Positions 28,181 through 35,971 of a stretch of 64,000 bases of DNA are shown here, piece after piece. Numbering within the stretch: the first letter of the stretch is position 1; each line of letters begins with the position of its first letter. The notes beneath the pieces were generated by a model. It did not search any database, was not told the origin of the DNA, and saw nothing but the letters and a program-made list of their open reading frames with translations. The stretch is from positions 2,108,001 to 2,172,000 of the forward strand of contig NZ_FNSV01000005.1 of assembly GCF_900105905.1 (NCBI RefSeq), in the 5' to 3' direction. Source of the DNA: Rhodococcus koreensis. GTDB taxonomy: Bacteria > Actinomycetota > Actinomycetes > Mycobacteriales > Mycobacteriaceae. The position numbers were made by a program, and so were the translations under genes.

Positions 28181-29419
28181 CTACCCGGTCCTGAAGGACG
28201 CGGGTTTGCTGCTCACGTTCTCACTGGCTGTGAGAGGGGTGGCTGCTTTAGGCACGGTTGATTGGGCGGCCCGGTAGTTGTTGTGCCCGAGTGCGGCAAT
28301 GTTGGCGGCGGCGTTATGGTCGGCGTGACCGGTCCATCCGCAGCCGCGGCACCGGAACAGTGCTTGACTGTGCCTGTTCGCGGTGTCGCAGTGCCCGCAG
28401 CGGTGGCACGTCTTACTGGTATTGCGAGGGTTGATCACCTGCACCGGCACTCCTGCGGCGTGCGCCTCATAGGTGATCTGGTCGCGCAGTTGCGCGTATG
28501 CCCAGGAGTGCAATTGTTGCCGTTGTCTGCGTGCGAGCCGTACCCGGTCCCGGATTCCCGACAGGTCTTCTACCGCGATTCCTTGACCGGTGCGTTGCGC
28601 CTGGGCAACAATCGTTTTCGAGAGTTGATGATTGATGTCGGTGGCGTACCGAGTCTCCTTCCTCCGCCGTTTCTTCAGTTTCCGCTTCGCGGACCTGGTC
28701 CCCACCTTCTGCAGCGCGGACCGGATGGTTCCGTTCTTTTTCCGGCGGGCGGTGACCGCACCACCGGACCACCGGACGTCGAGTTCGGCCGGGTCGTCTG
28801 CGGTGGTCACAGCCAGGTTCACGATCCCCAAGTCCACACCCAGCCACCCGGTGGGGTCGTCGGCGGGGACCAGCTGCTGCGGTGCGCCGGTGTCGACGAT
28901 TGCATGCAGGTAGAAACATCCGTCCCGGAAAATCAGATCCGACTCGCCTGTGCGGTCGGCGAGCATTGTCCGCTGCCACGGCGCGCACACGAATCCGACG
29001 TTGCGCATCCGGCCCGCGCTCGTCCAGATCGACACCGTCGATCGATCGATCTGCCACGACAAGCACCGATCGTCGAACGGTTGGCCCGCGTCCTGACGGA
29101 ACACGACCGCCTTACCCGCCACCTTCGCATACCGTGTCGATCCCGGCGTGCCGTAATTCCCGTTACGCAGGTTCGCTGTCCGGGTCGCGTACGCATCCGC
29201 CACCTTCTTGATGACCCGGATCGCCGGTTGCGCCGACAACCCGCACGCCTTGAGCTGGGCATAGACCCGCTTTTGCAGCGCGAACGGGCGCCGATCAGCG
29301 GCGGTGTGCGCGAGCTGCGCAACCATGTTCGCCCCCGCATTGCACAACTCCAGTGTCGATTTCAGCGCCACATACTGCTCCGGGGTGGGAGCCAGCTTCA
29401 CGACAACGATCCGCTTCAC
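28181..29419 (-). CDS. tnpB: IS605-family TnpB RNA-guided nuclease
   Basis: A 412-residue TnpB, the RuvC-like ancestor group of Cas12. It has the N-terminal helix-turn-helix/OrfB_IS605 region, then the RuvC residues D (~196, GVDLGIVNLAV), E (~284, AVEDLSG) and D (~366, HADHNAAANI). The four-Cys zinc ribbon (CHRCGHC and FRCRGCG, ~339-360) lies between. No internal stops or missing catalytic residues were seen, so the nuclease looks intact. The 3' end of the gene and the adjoining end of the IS are where the omega/reRNA is normally made. The stop lies just inside the element end. Confidence 0.92.
   Translation of the reverse strand: MKRIVVVKLAPTPEQYVALKSTLELCNAGANMVAQLAHTAADRRPFALQKRVYAQLKACGLSAQPAIRVIKKVADAYATRTANLRNGNYGTPGSTRYAKVAGKAVVFRQDAGQPFDDRCLSWQIDRSTVSIWTSAGRMRNVGFVCAPWQRTMLADRTGESDLIFRDGCFYLHAIVDTGAPQQLVPADDPTGWLGVDLGIVNLAVTTADDPAELDVRWSGGAVTARRKKNGTIRSALQKVGTRSAKRKLKKRRRKETRYATDINHQLSKTIVAQAQRTGQGIAVEDLSGIRDRVRLARRQRQQLHSWAYAQLRDQITYEAHAAGVPVQVINPRNTSKTCHRCGHCDTANRHSQALFRCRGCGWTGHADHNAAANIAALGHNNYRAAQSTVPKAATPLTASENVSSKPASFRTG
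28188..28199. repeat. subterminal palindrome, tnpB-side end of the IS
   Basis: GTCCTGAAGGAC forms a small hairpin (GTCC/GGAC around TGAA), about 14 nt from the element border. It matches the core of the hairpin at the opposite end and is the likely TnpA recognition structure. Confidence 0.75.
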
Positions 29420-29447
29420 ACCCTGCGCCTTTCCCTGCGGATACTCT

Positions 29448-29864
29448 TTGGTCTATGTCACCGACCCGATGCTGACCCGATGCGGGCAGATCATGGCAGA
29501 GGTGTGTGACAAGTTCGGCGCAACGTTGACCGAGTTCAACGGAGACACCGACCACGTCCACCTACTGATCCACTACCCACCTACCGTGCAACTCTCCACC
29601 CTGGTCAACAGCCTCAAGGGCGTCTCCGCTCGATACCTGCGCCAAGAGTTCCCCGACCACATCCAGAAATACCTGTGGGGCAATCACTTCTGGTCACCGT
29701 CCTACTTCGCCGCCTCCGCCGGCGGAGCCCCACTCGCCATCGTCGCCGAGTACATCACCAACCAACAACGACCCGAACCCACAAAAGAAAGCGACCCCGC
29801 TACCCGCCATCGCGCACTACAGAATCAGCTTCCTCCCGGCCCTGAAGGGCCACGCTTCCTCTGA
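29448..29864 (+). pseudogene. tnpA: IS200/IS605 Y1 transposase tnpA, 5'-truncated with internal gap
   Basis: The retained part carries the HUH motif (TDHVHLLIHYPP), NSLKGVSARYLRQEFPDHI, GNHFWSPSYFAAS and the helix with the nucleophilic Tyr (AEYITNQQRP). The usual N-terminus (about 25 residues before LVFVTKYRR) is missing, and the reading SLVYVT-DPMLTRC lacks roughly the seven-residue KYRRxVF segment. No good start or Shine-Dalgarno precedes it; TTG 29448 or ATG 29469 are the best options. The frame runs through the terminal hairpin, giving an extra ~25 C-terminal residues. This looks like a disabled transposase, although the catalytic residues themselves are intact. Confidence 0.75.
29838..29851. 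repeat. subterminal palindrome, tnpA-side end of the IS
   Basis: GGCCCTGAAGGGCC is a perfect 14-bp palindrome about 13 nt from the element border. It shares the CCTGAAGG core with the hairpin at 28188-28199 and has the same orientation, as expected for IS200/IS605 ends. Confidence 0.75.
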
Positions 29865-29866
29865 TT

Positions 29867-29959
29867 AATCCGGTGAAATCCATGACGTCGCTCTGCAGTT
29901 GTTCACCGGGCAGCGAACCGCACGGGGTGACGTTGTCGGCGAAGTGGTGGACCAGTGGT
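29867..29959 (-). pseudogene. PucR/CdaR-type regulator, N-terminal fragment
   Basis: The minus-strand frame reads LVHHFADNVTPCGSLPGEQL, then QSDVMDFTGLI, up to the IS border. This is a typical opening of the N-terminal helical region of PucR-type regulators and continues in frame into 28174 if the IS is removed. No ATG or GTG start lies between the upstream oxidoreductase stop and this segment. The start may overlap the upstream gene or use a rare codon; the exact 5' end is unresolved. Confidence 0.6.
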
Positions 29960-29962
29960 CGG

Positions 29963-31003
29963 TCAGTTCTCCTCGGCGACCCGGACGACCAGCTTGCCGA
30001 AGTTGCTGCCCCGGAGGAGCCCGATGAACGCCGCGGGCGCATTCTCGAGCCCGTCGACGATGTCCTCGCGGTAGGCGAATCGGCCCTCCCGGATCCACTC
30101 GGACACGTCGCGCTGGAAGTCCGCGTACATCTCTGAGACGAACTCGCTCTGGATGAACCCGCGGATGGTGAGGCTCTTGACGAGCACCCGGGAAAAGAAC
30201 CCGGGCAGCCGATCCGGCCCCTCGGGGGCCTCGGTGTCGTTGTACTGCGCGATCAGGCCGCACACGGGAACGCGCGCGTACAGGTTGAGCAGCGGCAGCA
30301 CCGCCGCGGCCACCGCACCGCCGACGTTCTCGAAGTAGACGTCGATGCCGTCGGGGCACGCGGCGCACAGCTCCTCTGCGAAGTTCGGAGACCGGTGGTC
30401 GACGGCGGCGTCGAATCCGAGTTCGTCCAGCAGGTAGGCGCACTTCTCCGGTCCGCCTGCGATCCCGACCGCCCGGGCGCCCTTCCGTTTCGCGATCTGT
30501 CCCACGGCCGAGCCGACCGGACCACTGGCCGCCGCGACGACCACCGTCTCGCCCGCTTTCGGTTGCCCGATCTTCAGCAGGCCGGAGTACGCGGTGAAGC
30601 CGGGCATGCCGAGCACTCCGACCGCGGTCGACAACGGCGCGGCGTCGCGGTCGAGTGCGCGGAGGTGGTTGCCGTCGACCACGGCGTGCGACTGCCATCC
30701 CGCGTACCCGAGAACGTAGTCACCGGTCGCGAAATCCGGGTGCCGGGAGTCGACGACCTGCCCGACGGTGCCACCGACCATGACCTCGTCGATCTCGACC
30801 GGGTCGGCGTACGACTCGGCGGCACTCATCCGGCCGCGCATGTACGGGTCGAGCGACAGGTAGATGACGCGGATCAGCACCTGGCCTTCGGCGGGGTCGG
30901 GGAGATTCACCGCCTCGAGCCGGAAGTTGTCGGCGGTCGGCGCGCCGTCCGGCCGGGAGGCGAGGACGATCCGGGTGCTCTGAACGATGCTCTCGACACT
31001 CAC
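29963..31003 (-). CDS. NADP-dependent medium-chain reductase (CurA/leukotriene-B4-dehydrogenase type)
   Basis: A 346-residue zinc-independent MDR-family enone reductase. Visible are LSLDPYMRGRMS (substrate pocket, ~50-61), VLGMPGFTAYSGLLKIGQPK, the dinucleotide motif AAASGPVGSAVGQIAKRKGA (two pieces, ~155-174), DVYFENVGG and RGFIQSEF. Relatives reduce double bonds of alpha,beta-unsaturated ketones. The GTG at 31003 gives a normal family length; the frame is open to 31045. The 3' end abuts the N-terminal remnant of the pucR gene, so the pair were probably cotranscribed before the IS arrived. Confidence 0.88.
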   Translation of the reverse strand: MSVESIVQSTRIVLASRPDGAPTADNFRLEAVNLPDPAEGQVLIRVIYLSLDPYMRGRMSAAESYADPVEIDEVMVGGTVGQVVDSRHPDFATGDYVLGYAGWQSHAVVDGNHLRALDRDAAPLSTAVGVLGMPGFTAYSGLLKIGQPKAGETVVVAAASGPVGSAVGQIAKRKGARAVGIAGGPEKCAYLLDELGFDAAVDHRSPNFAEELCAACPDGIDVYFENVGGAVAAAVLPLLNLYARVPVCGLIAQYNDTEAPEGPDRLPGFFSRVLVKSLTIRGFIQSEFVSEMYADFQRDVSEWIREGRFAYREDIVDGLENAPAAFIGLLRGSNFGKLVVRVAEEN

Positions 31004-31055
31004 TGTGCGCCTGCCAATCCGTGTTGGGCCGGTATCGCCCGCCACCTTACCGATT

Positions 31056-32456
31056 TCAGAACAGCTGCTTCTTCTGCACCTTGCCCATCGCGTTGCGGGG
31101 AAGCGACTCGACGACGCGAATCTCGCGGGGCCGCTTGTGCACCGACAGTTCGGTGGCGACGTGATCGATCAGCGCGGCCTCCGACACGTCGTCCCCCACC
31201 ACGAACGCCACGAGCCGCTGACCGAGGTCCGGGTCGGGGAGGCCGACGACCGCCGCCTCCCGCACGCTGGGGTGGCCGAGGAGGGACGTCTCCACCTCAC
31301 CGGCCCCGACGCGGAATCCACCCGACTTGATCAGGTCCGTGGATTCGCGGCCGACGATGCGGTGGAACCCGCCCTGGTCGATGACGGCGACGTCACCGGT
31401 CTTGAAGAAGCCGTCGTCCGTGAAGGATTCGGCGGTCGCGTCGGGCCTGCCGAGGTAGCCGTCGAACAGCATGGGCCCCCGCACCTGCAGACCGCCGATG
31501 GATTCGCCGTCGTGGGGGACGTCGCCACCGCGCTCGTCGCGCAGCCGGGTCTCGACGCCGCGGACCGGCACACCGACCCACCCCGGGCGACGCTCGCCGT
31601 CGGCCCGGGTGCTGAGCGTGAGCATCGTCTCGCTCATGCCGTACCGCTCGACGAGTGCGAGCCCGGTCAGCTCCTGCACCTTCTCGAACACCGGGACGGG
31701 CAGCGGGGCGCTCCCCGACACCAGCAGTCGCGCACCCGACAGCGCCCGCGCCGACTCGGGGTCGCCGGCGATACGACTCCACACCGTGGGGACACCGAAG
31801 TACATCGTTCCCCGTGCCGCCGCGTAGGCCGCCGGGGTGGGTTTGACCGTGTGGACGAGCCTGCTGCCGATACGCAACGGTCCCAGCACACCGAGGATGA
31901 GCCCGTGGATGTGGAACAGCGGAAGTCCTTGCACCAGAGTGTCGTTGCGGGTCCACTGCCAGGCGTCCGCGAGGGCGTCGAGACCGGCGGCAATGGCCTT
32001 CCTGCTGATCAGGACCCCCTTGGGCGGTCCCGTGGTACCGGACGTGTAGAGCACGAACGCGATGCTCGACTCGGGCGGTTCGGGGTAGCTGTGCCACGAC
32101 CGGGCGTGGACACGCACCGGCACGACGGGCAGGCCCGCAGCGTCCGGCGGCGCCTCACCGAGCCACGCCTGCGCACCGGAATCGCGCAGGATGTGCTCGA
32201 GTTCGGCGGGTCCGGAATCGGGTGGCACCGGCACCGCGGTCACACCCGCGATGAGGCAGCCCACAACGGCGAGGACCGTGGTCACAGTGGGGGTGGCGAG
32301 AATCGCGACCCGATCCGCGCGTGCCACCCGTTCGGCCACGGACGTCGCCGCGCCGAGCACGTCGCCGCGGGACAGGGTGGTGTCGCCGATCCGGATGGCG
32401 TCGGGAATGTCGTCGCCCTGGGCGACGGCCAGAGGATTCAGAGATCGCAGCAGCAC
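31056..32456 (-). CDS. fadD36: FadD36-type acyl-CoA synthetase
   Basis: An ANL-superfamily ligase of 466 residues, close to FadD36 (473) of M. tuberculosis and in the same neighbourhood of putA/pruA. It has the P-loop VLYTSGTTGPPKGVLIS (~134-150), YGMSETML (A5), FFKTGDVAVIDQGGF and GRESTDLIKSGGFRVGAGEVE (A7-A8), and ends with NAMGKVQKKQLF containing the catalytic Lys. It is shorter than most fatty-acyl ligases and may use short or dicarboxylic acids (malonyl-CoA-synthetase-like); this is inference. The rhomboid gene starts upstream on the same strand, 12 bp away. Confidence 0.88.
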   Translation of the reverse strand: MLLRSLNPLAVAQGDDIPDAIRIGDTTLSRGDVLGAATSVAERVARADRVAILATPTVTTVLAVVGCLIAGVTAVPVPPDSGPAELEHILRDSGAQAWLGEAPPDAAGLPVVPVRVHARSWHSYPEPPESSIAFVLYTSGTTGPPKGVLISRKAIAAGLDALADAWQWTRNDTLVQGLPLFHIHGLILGVLGPLRIGSRLVHTVKPTPAAYAAARGTMYFGVPTVWSRIAGDPESARALSGARLLVSGSAPLPVPVFEKVQELTGLALVERYGMSETMLTLSTRADGERRPGWVGVPVRGVETRLRDERGGDVPHDGESIGGLQVRGPMLFDGYLGRPDATAESFTDDGFFKTGDVAVIDQGGFHRIVGRESTDLIKSGGFRVGAGEVETSLLGHPSVREAAVVGLPDPDLGQRLVAFVVGDDVSEAALIDHVATELSVHKRPREIRVVESLPRNAMGKVQKKQLF

Positions 32457-32468
32457 ATCGACAGCTTC

Positions 32469-33143
32469 TCACAGGGCCCGGAGGCGGTCCGGTGGGTCTC
32501 CCGGAGGCGGACTGACCGTGGCGAGTGCCGCACCCAGCAGGGCCCCGGTCAGGACGGCCAGCCCGTGGGCGTCGTCGACCACCACCAGCAGGACCCCGGC
32601 GAGCACGATGCCCCCGCTCGCGGCGAGGACCCACCACTCCTTGGACTGCATCACCACCAACCCCGCGAACGACGCGGCCAGCGCGAGCGTGGCGCCCGAA
32701 TTGCCCGCGCCGGGCGACGGGAACAGGAACGCGGTGAACAGGCCGAAGATGATCTGGCTCGCCACGAACAGCAGTACCGCCCGGACCCCACCCCACACCC
32801 GCACCGCGAGCGGCGCCACCCACGCGAGGACGAGCAGGTTCACCACGGTTCCGGCCACTCCCCCGTCCTGCACCGCGACCGACGTGAAGATCCGCCACCA
32901 CTGGTGGTCCCGGATCTGGTCGGGGTCACGCTCGAGGGCGTCGAGGACGGCGGGAACGACGATCTGCAGCAGTGACGGCACGGCGATCAGCAGCCACAGC
33001 ACCACCGCGGTGCGCGGCGGACGGGTGAGCCGCATCTCGCCGATGCGCCCCTCGCCGATCTGCACCGATGCGATCAGCGAGGCGAGTACGAGAACGACGG
33101 CGAAGAGGACCGCGCTGATCCATCCCGCGCCTGAAGTCGTCAC
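32469..33143 (-). CDS. rhomboid-family intramembrane serine protease
   Basis: A 224-residue polytopic protein with about six or seven membrane segments. The rhomboid catalytic GxSG motif appears as G-N-S-G (PGAGNSGATLALA, ~147-159) and the catalytic His as AHGLAVLTGALLGA (~190s, HxxxxxxGxxxG-like). The loop-1 region DHQWWRIFTSVAVQDG matches the conserved WR. Both catalytic residues are present, so protease activity is plausible; substrates are unknown. It sits between putA and fadD36 on the same strand. Confidence 0.75.
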   Translation of the reverse strand: MTTSGAGWISAVLFAVVLVLASLIASVQIGEGRIGEMRLTRPPRTAVVLWLLIAVPSLLQIVVPAVLDALERDPDQIRDHQWWRIFTSVAVQDGGVAGTVVNLLVLAWVAPLAVRVWGGVRAVLLFVASQIIFGLFTAFLFPSPGAGNSGATLALAASFAGLVVMQSKEWWVLAASGGIVLAGVLLVVVDDAHGLAVLTGALLGAALATVSPPPGDPPDRLRAL

Positions 33144-33197
33144 CGCGAAACTCTACAACGACGCACCCGCAGCGGAACCGGTCAGCGGCCGCGCCGG

Positions 33198-34175
33198 TCA
33201 GTCCTTGGTGACCACCGAGCGCAGGAAGAACCGCAGGTTCGAGGGACGCTCGGCCAGTCGCCGCATGAAGTACGCGTACCACTGGCTTCCGTACGGAACG
33301 TACACCCGAACCTGCTTGTCCTGGTTAGCGAGCCGACGCTGCTCGACGTCCCGGATCCCGAACAGCATCTGGTGCTCGTAGGCGTCCGCGGCGCGGCCGG
33401 TGCGCCCGACCAGCGGGGCGACCGCGTCGATGACGGCCGGGTCGTGCGAGGCCACCATCGGGTACCCGTCGCCCTCCATGAGGATCGTCAGGCAACGCAC
33501 ATACGAGGCGTCCACGGCGGCGCGGTCCTTGAATGCCACGGATTCGGGTTCCCGGTACGCCCCCTTGCAGAGCCGGACCCGCGAACCGGGGCCCGCGAGG
33601 GCTCGGCAGTCGTCCTCGGTGCGGCGCAGGTACGACTGCACCACGGCACCGAGCCAGGGGAAGTCGGTGCGGAGTTCGCGGACGATCGCGAGCGTCGAAT
33701 CGGTGGTCGTGTGGTCCTCGGCGTCCACGGTCACCCACACCCCGGCCGCCTCGGCTGCGGCGCAGATCGTGCGGGCGTTGTCGGTGGCGATCCGTTTGCC
33801 GTCGCCGGCGAGCGCCTGCCCGAGCGCCGACAACTTCATCGACACCTCGAGCCGGCGGACCCCCGACGTCCTGTCCGCCGCCTCCGGCAGGGCACCGAGA
33901 TCGGCGACGAGCGCCAGGTACTCGTCGACCGTCACCTGCGCGCCCGCCGCGTCACGGGTGTCCTCACCGAGGAAGTCGATCGACACCGATCGGCCCGAAT
34001 CGAGGATCTCCCGAACGGACGCCAGCGCCGACTCCCGGCTCTCGCCCGCCACGAAGCGGTCGACCAGTTTCCGGGTGACCGGGGCACCGGTGACGGCGCG
34101 TTTGACGCGCGACGACCGGGCCGCCGCGAGGATCGCCGGGCGAAGCGGATTCGCCAGAACCGTCGGCGCTTTCAT
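33198..34175 (-). CDS. proline dehydrogenase (monofunctional PutA/PruB)
   Basis: An FAD-dependent TIM-barrel enzyme oxidising L-proline to pyrroline-5-carboxylate, membrane-peripheral in monofunctional forms. The 325 residues include EVSMKLSALGQAL (~108-120), VWVTVDAEDHTTTDSTL, the FAD/substrate motif RVRLCKGAYREPESVAF (~205-221), HQMLFGIRD and the C-terminal substrate-binding YFMRRLAERPSNLRFF. It overlaps the end of pruA by 4 bp, so P5C produced here is passed to the partner dehydrogenase made from the same mRNA. Confidence 0.95.
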   Translation of the reverse strand: MKAPTVLANPLRPAILAAARSSRVKRAVTGAPVTRKLVDRFVAGESRESALASVREILDSGRSVSIDFLGEDTRDAAGAQVTVDEYLALVADLGALPEAADRTSGVRRLEVSMKLSALGQALAGDGKRIATDNARTICAAAEAAGVWVTVDAEDHTTTDSTLAIVRELRTDFPWLGAVVQSYLRRTEDDCRALAGPGSRVRLCKGAYREPESVAFKDRAAVDASYVRCLTILMEGDGYPMVASHDPAVIDAVAPLVGRTGRAADAYEHQMLFGIRDVEQRRLANQDKQVRVYVPYGSQWYAYFMRRLAERPSNLRFFLRSVVTKD

Positions 34176-35812
34176 TCCGACCCCATGTGCGGATATCGGT
34201 AATCGGTGGCGGGGACGAAAGTCTCCTTGATGGTGCGGGCCGACACCCAGCGCAGCAGGTTGAGTTTGGACCCGGCCTTGTCATTGGTGCCGGACGCGCG
34301 GGCCCCACCGAACGGTTGCTGCCCGACGACGGCACCGGTCGGCTTGTCGTTGACGTAGAAGTTTCCGGCGGTGAACCGCAGAGCCGCCGTCGCCTGCTCG
34401 ACGGCCTGCCGGTCGTCGGCGATCACCGCACCGGTCAGCGCGTACGGGGCCGCCGAGTCGACCTTGGCGAGCACGTCGGTGAACGCGTTCGGGGCCGAGT
34501 CGTCGTACACGTACACCGTCAGGATCGGGCCGAAGTACTCGGTGGTCATCGCCTCGTCGTCGGGGTCGTCCGCGAGGAGCACGGTGGGACGGACGAAGTA
34601 GCCGACGCTGTCGTCGTACTTGCCGCCGACGGCGATCTCGAGGCCTGCCGCGCCGCGGGCGCGTTCGATGGCCGCGACGTTCTTGTCGTAGGCGCGCCGG
34701 TCGATGAGGGCCCCGCCGAAGTTCTCCAGGTCGGTCACGTCCCCGTAGGTGAGGGCGTCGACTTCCGCGGTGAACGTGTCCCGCATCCGCCGCCACAGCG
34801 ACTTCGGGACGTAGGCACGGGAGGCTGCGGAACACTTCTGGCCCTGGTATTCGAATGCGCCGCGGATCAGCGCCGTCCGCAGCACGTCCTCGTCGGCCGA
34901 GGCGTGCGCGACCACGAAGTCCTTGCCGCCGGTCTCCCCCACCAGCCGGGGGTAGCCCGCGTACTTCCCGATGTTCGCGCCCACCTCGCTCCAGAGGTGC
35001 TGGAACGTGCGGGTCGAACCCGTGAAGTGGATTCCTGCGAGCCGGGGGTCGCTCAGCAGCACCTCCGACACCGCCTGCCCGCTGCCGGTGAGCAGATTGA
35101 TCACGCCCGGGGGCATGCCCGCCGCTTCGAGCAGTTTGATCGTCCAGTACGCGGCAACCGTCTGCGTCGACGACGGCTTCCAGATCACCGTGTTGCCCAT
35201 CAGCGCGGGCGCGGTCGGCAGATTGCCGGCGATCGCGCTGAAGTTGAACGGAGTGATGGCGTAGACGAAGCCCTCGAGCGGACGGTATTCGAGCCGGTTC
35301 CACACACCGGGCGAGGAGATCGGCTGGTCGGCGAGGATCTGGCGGGCGAAGTGAACGTTGAAGCGCCAGAAGTCGATCAGCTCGCACGGCGCGTCGATCT
35401 CCGCCTGCTGGACCGACTTCGACTGCCCGAGCATCGTCGCCGCGGCGAGCGTCTCGCGCCACGGCCCGGACAGCAGGTCGGCGGCACGCAGGATCACGGC
35501 GGCCCGGTCGTCGAACGACAGCGCCCGCCAGTCCGGTGCCGCGGCCGTGGCCGCCTCGATCGCCGCCGACGCGTCGTCGTGGGTGGCGCTGCGCAGCGTG
35601 CCGAGCACGGCGGCATGCCGATGGGGTTGCACGACGTCGACGCGGTCGCCGTTGCCGTGACGGTGTTTGCCACCGATCACGTGCGGGATGTCGACGGGAT
35701 TGGTGGCGATGTCGGTGAGCGCGGATTGCACTCGGGAACGTTCGGGACTGCCCGGCGCGTACGTGTGGACCGGCTCGTTGGTGGGCACCGGAACCTGGGT
35801 GATGGCGTCCAT
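34172..35812 (-). CDS. pruA: L-glutamate gamma-semialdehyde (1-pyrroline-5-carboxylate) dehydrogenase
   Basis: NAD-dependent aldehyde dehydrogenase (RocA/PruA, 546 residues) that oxidises glutamate semialdehyde to glutamate, the second step of proline catabolism. Motifs: GFVYAITPFNFSAIAGN (~180-196), VIWKPSSTQTVAAYW, VGETGGKDFVVAHASAD (catalytic Glu ~292), EYQGQKCSAASRAYVP (catalytic Cys ~324), and FGPILTVYVYDD. A GGAGG ribosome-binding site precedes the ATG at 35812. It is first in a putA operon; an inverted repeat lies about 105 bp upstream. Confidence 0.95.
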   Translation of the reverse strand: MDAITQVPVPTNEPVHTYAPGSPERSRVQSALTDIATNPVDIPHVIGGKHRHGNGDRVDVVQPHRHAAVLGTLRSATHDDASAAIEAATAAAPDWRALSFDDRAAVILRAADLLSGPWRETLAAATMLGQSKSVQQAEIDAPCELIDFWRFNVHFARQILADQPISSPGVWNRLEYRPLEGFVYAITPFNFSAIAGNLPTAPALMGNTVIWKPSSTQTVAAYWTIKLLEAAGMPPGVINLLTGSGQAVSEVLLSDPRLAGIHFTGSTRTFQHLWSEVGANIGKYAGYPRLVGETGGKDFVVAHASADEDVLRTALIRGAFEYQGQKCSAASRAYVPKSLWRRMRDTFTAEVDALTYGDVTDLENFGGALIDRRAYDKNVAAIERARGAAGLEIAVGGKYDDSVGYFVRPTVLLADDPDDEAMTTEYFGPILTVYVYDDSAPNAFTDVLAKVDSAAPYALTGAVIADDRQAVEQATAALRFTAGNFYVNDKPTGAVVGQQPFGGARASGTNDKAGSKLNLLRWVSARTIKETFVPATDYRYPHMGSE

Positions 35813-35916
35813 GCTGCCTGCCTCCTGCCCTCAGATCGTGTGAGGAACTGTGACCGGGAACCGCGGCCGGACGGGGACACCCGTCCGAACGGAACCCTCG
35901 AGCCCAGGTTAGCTCT

Positions 35917-35934
35917 GGATGGGGGTACCCATCC
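35917..35934. promoter_or_regulatory. 7-4-7 inverted repeat in the pruA / 35972-gene intergenic region
   Basis: GGATGGG and CCCATCC flank a 4-nt centre (GGTA). The site lies between the divergent pruA and the gene at 35972, where it could act as an operator for either. In mycobacteria a PucR-like activator controls the pruA-putA pair; whether this site serves such a protein is unknown. Confidence 0.3.
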
Positions 35935-35971
35935 GGTTTTGACGCGCCGACGGGCTGGCTAGCATCGGCGC

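Larger units (their letters stand above)
28175..29864. mobile_element. IS200/IS605-family insertion sequence (IS605-like, divergent tnpA/tnpB)
   Basis: About 1.69 kb. It has a minus-strand tnpB and a plus-strand tnpA remnant whose 5' ends face each other, and near-identical short imperfect palindromes at both ends in the same orientation (CCTGAAGG core). No target-site duplication is needed or seen, as expected for single-strand transposition. On the minus strand the left flank ends in GGATTAAT and the right end reads GTTGATGATC. The three-base ATC microhomology makes the exact border uncertain by 1-3 nt. The insertion splits a pucR-type gene. Confidence 0.88.
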
